Positions 56,344-64,000 of a stretch of 64,000 nt of DNA are shown one piece after another. Each line of letters starts with the position of its first letter. Positions within the stretch are counted from its first letter, which is position 1. Under the pieces are notes generated by a model. The model was given only the letters and a program-made list of their open reading frames with translations. It was not told where the DNA came from and ran no database searches. Both the position numbers and the translations under genes were made by a program. The stretch spans positions 37,004 through 101,003 of the forward strand of contig DATBRG010000005.1 of the NCBI GenBank assembly GCA_036560445.1, given 5' to 3'. Origin of the DNA: DATBRG01 sp036560445. Lineage in GTDB: Bacteria; Pseudomonadota; Gammaproteobacteria; Burkholderiales; Methylophilaceae.

Positions 56344-57819
56344 ATGAAACCCGATTCAATACCTACCAGTTCAAGTCCAGCTACAGGCTCACACTTCAGC
56401 ACTGCGACTGAGACGCTACTTGCACCGTCTGGGTTAGACCTGCCCGCATTACAGGGTGTGCTTACCAGCATCATGTCGCACCAGGTGGATTATGCCGACC
56501 TCTACTTCCAATATAACCGCTCCGAAAGCTGGGGCCTGGAAGAAGGCCAAGTCAAATCTGGCAATTTCAGCATTGATCAAGGTGTGGGGGTACGTGCTGT
56601 CAGCGGTGAGAAAACGGCTTTCGCCTATTCAGATGATATCCATCTCCCAGCACTGGAACAGGCCGCTTCTGTTACGCGTGCGATTGCGGCACTGGGTGGC
56701 GAGCGCACTACACAAGCAGTCAAGCGCATTGAAGCGCCACAACTCTATATTCCTCAAGACCCCATTGCATCATTGAGTGCCGATGCCAAAGTGAAATTGC
56801 TGGAGCGACTTGAAGCCCTGGCTCGCAAGGCTGACCCGCGTATCACGCAGGTGATGGCATCAATCGCCGGCGAATATGAAGTAGTCATGGTGGCGCGCCA
56901 CGATGGTGTTATGGCTGCAGATGTACGCCCCCTAGTCCGGCTTTCGATCCAGGTGATTGCTGAATCTAATGGTCGCCGCGAACAAGGTTCTGCTGGCGGC
57001 GGCGGACGTTTTGATTACAGCTATTTCACCGATGATGTACTAGAAGATTACGCGCGTAAAGCTGTACACCAGGCGCTGACCAACCTTGATGCGCGCCCTG
57101 CTCCGGCAGGTAATATGACCGTAGTTCTTGGGAATGGGTGGCCTGGCATCCTGCTGCATGAAGCCATCGGGCATGGCCTGGAAGGAGACTTCAACCGCAA
57201 GGGCAGCTCGGCCTTCGCCGGCAAGATCGGCCAGCGCGTGGCTGCCCCAGGCGTAACGGTGGTGGATGATGGCACCATCAGTGATCGCCGCGGTTCACTC
57301 AATGTAGACGACGAAGGTAACCCGACCCAACGCACGGTCCTGATTGAAGATGGCATTTTGCGTGGCTATATCCAGGACAGCCTGAATGCACGCCTGATGG
57401 GCATGCCGCTCACAGGTAACGCACGCCGTGAGTCCTACGCACACATTCCCATGCCTCGTATGACTAACACCTATATGTATAACGGTAACATGGCACCGGA
57501 AGAAATCATTCGTTCGGTAAAAAAGGGCCTTTATGCAGTAAACTTTGGCGGTGGTCAGGTCGATATCACCAGCGGCAAATTCGTGTTCTCAGCCGCAGAA
57601 GCCTGGATGATAGAAGACGGTAAGCTAACCTACCCGGTAAAGGGCGCCACGCTCATTGGCAATGGGCCAGACGTACTAACCAGGGTATCCATGATAGGTA
57701 ATGATATGGCACTGGATTCTGGTGTCGGAACCTGCGGCAAGGAAGGACAAAGTGTGCCGGTAGGTGTGGGTCAGCCAACTTTGCGCATAGATGGCTTGAC
57801 GGTGGGCGGTACGGTTTAA
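56344..57819 (+). CDS. tldD: Metalloprotease TldD
   Basis: 491 residues. TldD with TldE forms the zinc protease that processes peptides such as microcins and helps control CcdA. The zinc motif is HEAIGHGLEGD near residue 275. The protein ends GVGQPTLRIDGLTVGGTV, as in the family. tldE (pmbA) is not in the window. About 16 N-terminal residues look like an added flexible lead. The gene follows yhdP and Nit in one plus-strand set. Confidence 0.96.
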   Translation: MKPDSIPTSSSPATGSHFSTATETLLAPSGLDLPALQGVLTSIMSHQVDYADLYFQYNRSESWGLEEGQVKSGNFSIDQGVGVRAVSGEKTAFAYSDDIHLPALEQAASVTRAIAALGGERTTQAVKRIEAPQLYIPQDPIASLSADAKVKLLERLEALARKADPRITQVMASIAGEYEVVMVARHDGVMAADVRPLVRLSIQVIAESNGRREQGSAGGGGRFDYSYFTDDVLEDYARKAVHQALTNLDARPAPAGNMTVVLGNGWPGILLHEAIGHGLEGDFNRKGSSAFAGKIGQRVAAPGVTVVDDGTISDRRGSLNVDDEGNPTQRTVLIEDGILRGYIQDSLNARLMGMPLTGNARRESYAHIPMPRMTNTYMYNGNMAPEEIIRSVKKGLYAVNFGGGQVDITSGKFVFSAAEAWMIEDGKLTYPVKGATLIGNGPDVLTRVSMIGNDMALDSGVGTCGKEGQSVPVGVGQPTLRIDGLTVGGTV

Positions 57820-57829
57820 TATCATAGCC

Positions 57830-57877
57830 ACAGTGGTTATCGCCACGACTAAGTAAGCATGCGGTTATCGCCACTGT
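57830..57877. repeat. Direct and inverted repeats before the H1-like gene
   Basis: GGTTATCGCCAC occurs at 57835-57846 and again at 57863-57874, a 28-bp period. Outer arms ACAGTGG (57830-57836) and CCACTGT (57871-57877) are inverted. The block lies in the 96-bp gap between tldD and the H1-like gene and could be an operator or an mRNA hairpin. Confidence 0.5.
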
Positions 57878-57915
57878 TTAGAAGCATTTGAGTCCCTCCA
57901 ACGAAAGGAACCGAA

Positions 57916-58257
57916 ATGGCTACATCTAAAGCAACAGCCGAAGTCAAAAAACCAGCCCCCGCAAAAAAGGCTCCAGCTGCTAAAAAGCCTGCCGCGGCAA
58001 AAGCCAAACCTGCTGCAGCTAAAGCAACCGTCAAGAAAGCAGCATCAGCCAAAAAACCTGCAGCAAAGAAACCTGCTGCCAAAAAGGCTTCTTCCCCGAA
58101 AAAGGCTGCTGCAAAACCGAATAAAATCAGCCCGGAAGAGCGTTATCGCATGGTGGAGGTTGCCGCCTACTTCCTGGCCGAGCGTAACTCTTTCGCCGGT
58201 AACCCTGTCGGTTACTGGACAGCGGCAGAAGCACAAATCAGCAAGCTGCTGAAATAG
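57916..58257 (+). CDS. Histone H1-like Lys/Ala/Pro protein with a DUF2934 C-terminus
   Basis: 113 residues. Residues 1-70 are nearly all Lys, Ala and Pro in repeats such as KKPAAAKAKPAAAKA and PAAKKPAAKK, like the tails of eukaryotic H1 and bacterial AlgP/Hc-type nucleoid proteins, so DNA binding is likely. Residues 72-113 (ERYRMVEVAAYFLAERN to YWTAAEAQISKLLK) are a DUF2934 domain. GAAAGGA gives a good ribosome site. A terminator hairpin follows at 58268. Confidence 0.85.
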   Translation: MATSKATAEVKKPAPAKKAPAAKKPAAAKAKPAAAKATVKKAASAKKPAAKKPAAKKASSPKKAAAKPNKISPEERYRMVEVAAYFLAERNSFAGNPVGYWTAAEAQISKLLK

Positions 58258-58267
58258 CACTAGATCT

Positions 58268-58289
58268 AGCTGGCGGGTAACTGCCAGCT
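58268..58289 (+). terminator. Terminator after the H1-like gene
   Basis: AGCTGGC (58268-58274) and GCCAGCT (58283-58289) form a 7-bp stem with an 8-nt loop, followed by TTACTATC. It lies 11 bp after the stop. Confidence 0.6.
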
Positions 58290-58330
58290 TTACTATCTAT
58301 CTGACATAGCCGCAGCCTCCGGGCAACGGC

Positions 58331-58336
58331 TATAAT
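58331..58336 (+). promoter_or_regulatory. Likely -10 box of mfd
   Basis: A perfect TATAAT lies 32 bp before the mfd ATG, but the -35 region is poor and no extended -10 TG is present. The start codon lacks a clear Shine-Dalgarno, so it may use a short leader. Confidence 0.45.
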
Positions 58337-58367
58337 AGGCCGTTTACTCATATTCAACGGCAATTTA

Positions 58368-61300
58368 ATGCAGTTTTCCCTGCCTATCCCGGCACCCAAA
58401 CAATCCGAGCGTATCAGCCCACTCCCCGCAGGGGCAGACAGTCTGGCGCTATCCCAACTGGCGGAGCAATTACAAGGCAAAACTGCCAAAACACCACTAG
58501 TCATCATTACCGCTAGTGCCTTTGACGCGCAACGACTACTGGAAGAGATACCCTGGTTTGCACCGAAGTTAAGCGCGCATCTGCTACCGGATTGGGAAAC
58601 ACTACCTTACGACCATTTCTCACCTCACCCTGACCTGATCTCAGAGCGGCTAGCCACTCTTTACCAGATCAGCCAGAACGCTTGCGATGTAATTATCGTC
58701 CCCGCAGGGACCGCACTATTACGCCTGCCTGCACAAGCTTATCTCGCCGCACATACCTTCATGCTGAAGAAAGGCCAGAGACTGGATCTTGAAGCCATGC
58801 GCACTCAGTGTGCCGAGGCTGGATACCACCACGTCAACCAGGTGATGAGCCCTGGTGAATTCAGTGTGCGTGGCGGCTTGGTCGATCTATTCCCCATGGG
58901 AAGTGCGCTGCCTTATCGCCTGGATCTCTTCGATGATGAAATCGAGAGTATCCGTACCTTTGATGTCGATACTCAGCGTAGCTTGTATCCGGTTGCAGAT
59001 ATCCGATTGTTACCGGCACGTGAGTTTCCACTGGATGACAACGGCATTGCACGCTTCCGCCAACAATTCCGCGAAACATTTGAAGGCGACCCATCGCGCA
59101 GTCGCATTTATAAGGATGTGAGTAAAGGCGTTGCTAGCGGCGGCATAGAATGGTATCTGCCACTATTCTTCGAACAGACTGCGAGCCTGTTCGACTACTT
59201 GCCAGCCAATAGCATCCTCTGTCTGCATGGTGACCTGGATACTGCAGCCCAGATTTTTTGGGCAGAAGCGCAATCACGTTATCGCTTGCTCGCGCACGAC
59301 CCTGAGCGTCCTATCCTCAAGCCTGATGTATTGTTGACCAAGACCGACGACTTCTTTGCACAGACACACCGCTTTCCAAGGCTTGTTCTGAGTAACGTAG
59401 AAAGTATCACTGGATTACCGCCACTCGATATAGAGCGCCGCGCCGATCATCCTTTGCATAAGTTGCAAATGTTCCTGAAAGGTTATAACGGTCGCGTACT
59501 AATAGCGGCAGAGGGCTTGGGGCGCCGTGAAACTATCTTGCAGTTATTCAATGAGCATGACTTAAAGCCGGTGCCATGTGATAGTTGGGAAGAATTTGTA
59601 CAGGCCGATTCTCAACTCATGCTAACGGTATCACCCTTGCATGGGGGCTATGTGAGTGGCGATTTTGCCATCATCAGTGAAGCTGAGCTTTATGCCGCCA
59701 CCGTACGCCAACAACGCCGCCGGGAGAAAGATCGCGCGCGTAGCACTGAGGGCATGCTCAAGGACCTATCAGAGCTGCGCGAGAACGATCCTGTCGTACA
59801 TGAACAGCATGGGGTCGGGCGTTATCGTGGCTTGGTCAATCTTGATTTCGGTGAGGGTGAAACTGAGTTCCTGTTACTGGAGTATGCAGGTGACGACAAG
59901 CTCTACGTCCCGGTATCCCAGCTATTCATGATTTCGCGCTACTCTGGCGGCCCACCAGAGTCCGCACCACTACACCGCCTGGGTAGTGGTCATTGGGAAA
60001 AAGCTAAGAAGAAAGCGCTTAAGCAGATTCGCGATACGGCTGCTGAACTCCTCAATCTTTATGCCCAGCGTGCCGCACGTAAAGGCCATGCCTTCAAGCT
60101 CAGCCTGCATGATTATGAGACTTTCGCCGAAGGCTTTCCATTTGAAGAAACCCCCGACCAGCTCAGCGCGATTGAGGCGGTAATTGATGATATGCAATCT
60201 GGCCGCCCTATGGATAGGCTAGTCTGTGGTGATGTTGGCTTTGGCAAGACCGAGGTTGCTTTACGCGCAGCCTTCGTCGCCGTGATGGGTGGCCGTCAAG
60301 TGGCGGTACTGGTTCCAACCACCCTGCTGGCCGAACAGCACTTCAACAACTTCAGCGACCGCTTCGCCGAATGGCCGATCAAGATTGCCGAAATCTCACG
60401 TTTCCGTACAGCCAAGGAACAGGCCGAGGCCCTCAAAGGACTTGCTGACGGCAGCATCGACATCATCATCGGCACTCATCGGCTGATCCAGAAAGATGTG
60501 AAATTCAAGAATCTTGGTCTAGTGATTCTTGATGAAGAACACCGTTTTGGCGTGCGCCAAAAAGAACAGCTCAAGGCCATGCGCGCAGAGGTTGATGTAC
60601 TCACACTGACAGCCACACCTATCCCGCGCACCTTATCCATGGCAATGGAAGGCCTGCGCGAGTTCTCGGTCATCACCACCCCGCCGCAAAAGCGGCTCGC
60701 TATCAAAACCTTTCATACCGACTATTCGGAAGGCATCATCCGCGAAGCCGCCATGCGCGAATTCAAGCGCGGCGGGCAGATGTATTTCTTGCACAATGAA
60801 GTTGATACCATCTTTGTTATGCGCGAAAAATTGGAGCGTATCCTGCCCGAGGCACGCATCGGCATTGCTCACGGGCAACTACGTGAGCGCGAGCTGGAAC
60901 ATGTAATGCGTGATTTCTACCAGCAGCGCTTTAATCTGCTGCTTTGCACCACTATTATTGAGACCGGCATTGACGTACCAACTGCCAATACCATCATTAT
61001 GAATAAGGCCGACATGTTCGGCCTGGCACAGCTGCATCAACTACGTGGCCGCGTTGGCCGCTCGCATCACCAGGCTTATGCCTATCTGCTAACTGAACCA
61101 GATAGAAAAATTACGCCACAGGCACAAAAGCGCCTGGATGCCATCCAACTGCTGGAAGACCTGGGAGCGGGTTTCCACTTGGCCATGCACGATCTGGAAA
61201 TTCGTGGCGCAGGTGAGTTGCTAGGCGATAGCCAGAGCGGTGAAATGCAGGAAATCGGCTTCAATCTGTATTCTGAAATGCTGGCACATGCAGTCAAACG

Positions 61301-61775
61301 GCTCAAGGAAGGCAAAGAGCCTGATATTTCTGCACCGCTAGGCGTAACCACAGAGATTAACCTACACACGCCCGCCCTGCTCACCAACGAATATTGTCCG
61401 GATGTGCACGAACGGCTAGTACTTTATAAGCGGCTGGCTAACTGCACCGATGATGACGAGCTCGACATCATGCAGGAAGAGCTGATTGACCGCTTTGGCT
61501 TGCTACCAACTCAAGGTGAAGCGCTATTGGCCTGCCACAGGCTGCGTGTAGCGGCCAGATCACTGGGCATCACTAAAATTGATGCCAGTGATAGCGCAAT
61601 ACAACTGCAATTCAGCCAGCAAACAGAGCTCGACCCAACAAAACTGATTGCTTTGCTACAACGCGATCGACGTTGCCGTATGAATGGGCCGGATAAGTTA
61701 CGGGTGACCGTTCAACTAGCCGACATCAACCATAGGGCTGATTTTGTTAAACAACTATTGAAGGAAATTAACTAG
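58368..61775 (+). CDS. mfd: Transcription-repair coupling factor
   Basis: 1135 residues. Mfd displaces stalled RNA polymerase and recruits UvrA. The UvrB-homology N-terminus includes [16 protein letters not shown]. The RNA polymerase-interacting (CarD-like) domain is near 470-540 ([19 protein letters not shown]). The helicase core carries Walker [28 protein letters not shown], and [13 protein letters not shown]. The TRG region is [26 protein letters not shown], and the C-terminal domain ends in VKQLLKEIN. Its stop overlaps the convergent RTX gene by 8 bp. Confidence 0.97.
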   Translation: MQFSLPIPAPKQSERISPLPAGADSLALSQLAEQLQGKTAKTPLVIITASAFDAQRLLEEIPWFAPKLSAHLLPDWETLPYDHFSPHPDLISERLATLYQISQNACDVIIVPAGTALLRLPAQAYLAAHTFMLKKGQRLDLEAMRTQCAEAGYHHVNQVMSPGEFSVRGGLVDLFPMGSALPYRLDLFDDEIESIRTFDVDTQRSLYPVADIRLLPAREFPLDDNGIARFRQQFRETFEGDPSRSRIYKDVSKGVASGGIEWYLPLFFEQTASLFDYLPANSILCLHGDLDTAAQIFWAEAQSRYRLLAHDPERPILKPDVLLTKTDDFFAQTHRFPRLVLSNVESITGLPPLDIERRADHPLHKLQMFLKGYNGRVLIAAEGLGRRETILQLFNEHDLKPVPCDSWEEFVQADSQLMLTVSPLHGGYVSGDFAIISEAELYAATVRQQRRREKDRARSTEGMLKDLSELRENDPVVHEQHGVGRYRGLVNLDFGEGETEFLLLEYAGDDKLYVPVSQLFMISRYSGGPPESAPLHRLGSGHWEKAKKKALKQIRDTAAELLNLYAQRAARKGHAFKLSLHDYETFAEGFPFEETPDQLSAIEAVIDDMQSGRPMDRLVCGDVGFGKTEVALRAAFVAVMGGRQVAVLVPTTLLAEQHFNNFSDRFAEWPIKIAEISRFRTAKEQAEALKGLADGSIDIIIGTHRLIQKDVKFKNLGLVILDEEHRFGVRQKEQLKAMRAEVDVLTLTATPIPRTLSMAMEGLREFSVITTPPQKRLAIKTFHTDYSEGIIREAAMREFKRGGQMYFLHNEVDTIFVMREKLERILPEARIGIAHGQLRERELEHVMRDFYQQRFNLLLCTTIIETGIDVPTANTIIMNKADMFGLAQLHQLRGRVGRSHHQAYAYLLTEPDRKITPQAQKRLDAIQLLEDLGAGFHLAMHDLEIRGAGELLGDSQSGEMQEIGFNLYSEMLAHAVKRLKEGKEPDISAPLGVTTEINLHTPALLTNEYCPDVHERLVLYKRLANCTDDDELDIMQEELIDRFGLLPTQGEALLACHRLRVAARSLGITKIDASDSAIQLQFSQQTELDPTKLIALLQRDRRCRMNGPDKLRVTVQLADINHRADFVKQLLKEIN

Positions 61776-63999
61776 TCAGATGTATGTCGCTAGCAGTTAA
61801 CGCAGGTGCTCCATTTAACGTAGCGATAAGCACTGAAGACAAGCCCGCCAAACCATCTGAATCATAATAAAGGTTACCGGAACTAGTATCGTAAATAATA
61901 TTCCCACTGGCAGTTGCAGCAGCAGTTAACCCGGCACCACTCTCAAAATGGCTAGCTCCCAGAATACCGGCATTACCCAAGGCCGACATAGCCGTCTGGC
62001 TAAACATTAAATAGTCCCCAGACGCACTGGAAAAGTCTGAAATCGTGTCCTTTCCTCCGCTGATGGAGCTAAATATAAACACATCAGCACCACTACCTCC
62101 AGTCAGGGAATCAGCTCCTGTGCCCCCATCCAGGGTATCGTTCCCTGATCCCGCAATCAGAATGTTGTCCTTCGTATTACCCGATCCTATGAAATTGCCG
62201 GTACCGATAAAGGTTAGATTCTCAACCCCCGCACCAAGGGTATAGCTCCCAAGGGTGGTTTTAACAGTATCAGTTCCTAGATTACCTGGATAAGAGTCAT
62301 CTTCTATTACTACATCACCTACGCTATCTACGATATAGACGTCATATCCCGAGCCGCCAATCATCGTATCATTACCCGTACCACCATCCAGAAGATCAAA
62401 AATACCACTGCTGCCATTCCAGTAACCAGTCCCAATCAACCGGTCATCACCCGAGTCGCCATATAGCTCAAGAACACCGTATGACCCTGAGCCATCAATT
62501 GTGTCGTTTCCATCACCGCCATGCAGAGTCCCGCTCATTACCGTGCCGGAAGCAATAGTTATAAGATTATCGCTGGCATTACCATTCAGATTGAGCAAGT
62601 AAACCTGGCCAGTAACATAGGTCAAATTCTCGAAATTACTTGCCAAGGTATAAGTTGCGCCATTTGTTAAGCTTGGCAATATGATTGAGTCTGTGCCTTC
62701 ATCCGCATTCTCAACCAAGACATCGCTCAGGCTGCTATCCAAGATATAAGTATCATCGCCAGTCCCACCTACCAATGTGTCGACACCGGTACCACTATCC
62801 AGTGTGTCATTACCTGCACCGCCGGTAAGCGAGTCATCCCCACTACCCGATACTATTGAATTCGCCGATGAATTACCTATACCAGTAAAGTTGCCTGAGC
62901 CAGTATAGGTAAGGTTTTCCAGATTCTCGCTTAGGCTAATACTGGTAGCGGTTGTAGATACGCTATCCACACCTTCATTAGCATTTTCAACGATGACTGT
63001 ATCTGCGGTTACATTCTGGTAGCTATCATTGCCTAGTCCACCTGCCAAGGTATCAGCCCCACCACCGCCATCAAGTATATTGTTGCCAGAATTACCATTG
63101 ATAATATTGTCGAGGCTGTTCCCCGTGCCGTTAATATTGAACGATCCCGTAAGAATGAGGTTCTCGACATTTCCTCCATTAGGGTCAGAGCCATCGGTAT
63201 CAATCAGGCTATAGGTGAATGAGCTATAAATGGTGTCATTACCTGCATCTTCCAGTTCACTCACCCTGTCAGCAGCGTTATCTACGTAGTAAGTGTCATT
63301 GCCAGTTCCACCCAGCATAGTATCGATGCCAGTATTCCCATTTAAGGTATCGTTACCAGCCCCTCCGTCCAAAACATTATTGAAGATATTTCCTATTATC
63401 CGGTTATTCAAATCATTGCCAGTCCCGTCAATGTTTTCATTGCCAGTTAGGGTAAGGTTTAATAAACCAGCTCCCATAACAGTTGAGGTACTACTGAAAA
63501 GTACATTGCTTGGTTGGAAATCATTGAAGTCGAGAGCTGGTTTATTTGAAAGCTGGGCAATGGCTATTGCTGCCTGCCCTCCTAAACCATCGAAGTCATA
63601 ATAAAGTGTGCCGGTAAGCGTGTTATAGATGACATGTATGTTCGTGTTGCTAGCTGTCGTTAATCCTGCACCGGATGCAAAACTCGTCTCATATTCATTT
63701 TCACTGCTTGCCGGGAAAATCGAACCATCCAAGGCGATATGATCGACCCCATGGGTGAAATCCGTAATCGTATCCAGATTGGTCGCAGCATCCGGTGCTA
63801 AGTCGAATACGAAAGTGTCGGAACCAATCCCACCGGTTAAGTTGTCATTGCCATCGCCGCCATTAAGCGTGTCGTTGCCGGCTCCGCCATTGATGGTGTC
63901 GTCAAAGCCAGTGCCCGTGAGGGTGTTGCCGCCAGCATTGCCAGTGATGGTGAGTGCGTTGAGTACGGCTGAGGCGTCAATATTGAGGGCCACGGTGCC
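61768..63999 (-). CDS. RTX calcium-binding repeat protein, C-terminal part (5' end outside window)
   Basis: At least 741 residues in this window; the frame runs off the right edge, so the real start is missing and the GTG at 63993 is probably internal. The protein is built of RTX blades GGxGxD (for example GGAGNDTLNGGDGND) that bind calcium, alternating with NLTYTGSGNFTGIGN-type repeats. It is low in Cys and acidic, like type I-secreted exoproteins or S-layer/adhesin proteins. An aspartate/glycine-rich terminal module is present twice, near 53-165 and again at 631-741. No type I secretion gene is in the window. Calcium binding is firm; catalytic or adhesive role unknown. Confidence 0.9.
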   Translation of the reverse strand, partial: GTVALNIDASAVLNALTITGNAGGNTLTGTGFDDTINGGAGNDTLNGGDGNDNLTGGIGSDTFVFDLAPDAATNLDTITDFTHGVDHIALDGSIFPASSENEYETSFASGAGLTTASNTNIHVIYNTLTGTLYYDFDGLGGQAAIAIAQLSNKPALDFNDFQPSNVLFSSTSTVMGAGLLNLTLTGNENIDGTGNDLNNRIIGNIFNNVLDGGAGNDTLNGNTGIDTMLGGTGNDTYYVDNAADRVSELEDAGNDTIYSSFTYSLIDTDGSDPNGGNVENLILTGSFNINGTGNSLDNIINGNSGNNILDGGGGADTLAGGLGNDSYQNVTADTVIVENANEGVDSVSTTATSISLSENLENLTYTGSGNFTGIGNSSANSIVSGSGDDSLTGGAGNDTLDSGTGVDTLVGGTGDDTYILDSSLSDVLVENADEGTDSIILPSLTNGATYTLASNFENLTYVTGQVYLLNLNGNASDNLITIASGTVMSGTLHGGDGNDTIDGSGSYGVLELYGDSGDDRLIGTGYWNGSSGIFDLLDGGTGNDTMIGGSGYDVYIVDSVGDVVIEDDSYPGNLGTDTVKTTLGSYTLGAGVENLTFIGTGNFIGSGNTKDNILIAGSGNDTLDGGTGADSLTGGSGADVFIFSSISGGKDTISDFSSASGDYLMFSQTAMSALGNAGILGASHFESGAGLTAAATASGNIIYDTSSGNLYYDSDGLAGLSSVLIATLNGAPALTASDIHLTS

Positions 64000-64000
64000 C

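Noticed and set aside
62000..63990. Tandem DNA repeats suggestive of CRISPR
   Set aside because: They are degenerate codon-level repeats of RTX calcium blades, not identical repeats with spacers.

Overview
The window looks like core chromosome of a betaproteobacterium, most likely a methylotroph of the Methylophilaceae (Nitrosomonadales). Three things point there: the gene order truA-trpF-trpB-trpA-accD-folC-SPOR-cvpA-purF-metZ next to fimV and asd, the gyrA-serC-pheA-hisC order, and a periplasmic XoxJ/MxaJ-type protein of methanol oxidation. The genus assignment is inference; no rRNA gene is present to confirm it. Almost every gene is intact and ordinary for such a genome. I see no tRNA, rRNA, CRISPR array, insertion sequence or prophage.

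Layout. 1-7657 (minus): hisC (its end lies outside the window), a membrane diguanylate cyclase, pheA, serA, serC and gyrA, a housekeeping/aromatic and serine biosynthesis run. 8005-10459 (plus): rubrerythrin, a two-cluster Fe-S/CCG protein and a DUF3501 protein, a conserved but poorly understood redox or stress module. Its first gap folds into two mutually exclusive hairpins. 10508-11049 (minus): two small stress-like proteins. 11149-21692 (minus): metZ, purF, cvpA, SPOR protein, folC, accD, trpA, trpB, trpF, truA and a CbiQ/EcfT-like protein. 21765-30643 (minus): fimV, asd, a 41-aa entericidin lipoprotein, yajQ, ppnP, argG, argF, argD. 30757-31365 (minus): a PuuD-like membrane protein coupled to a 34-aa membrane peptide.

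31648-38785 is accessory in character: a Rieske oxygenase overlapping an EamA transporter gene, a lipoprotein, a NarL-type two-component pair (minus), a DODA-type dioxygenase, an SGNH hydrolase and an OhrR-like regulator (minus). 38887-43887 (minus): glnE and a copper P-type ATPase. 44022-47298 (plus): prfC, the XoxJ-like protein and an unknown protein. 47299-51232: a lipoprotein esterase (minus), a YchJ/SEC-C protein (plus), an unknown protein and an ABC-F ATPase (both minus). 51408-61775 (plus): yhdP, a Nit amidohydrolase, tldD, a histone H1-like/DUF2934 protein and mfd. 61768-63999 (minus): the C-terminal part of a large RTX calcium-binding protein whose 3' end overlaps mfd.

How it works together: the window supplies amino-acid synthesis (His, Phe, Ser, Met, Trp, Arg, aspartate family), purine and folate synthesis, the first step of fatty-acid synthesis, DNA topology and repair (gyrA, mfd), nitrogen control (glnE), envelope maintenance (fimV, yhdP, SPOR) and oxidative or metal stress (rubrerythrin module, OhrR, copA). 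The most interesting spots are the RNA structures and operator-like repeats around rubrerythrin, the hidden small membrane ORFs, the orphan XoxJ protein, the Rieske-transporter pair, and the RTX protein with a duplicated terminal domain.
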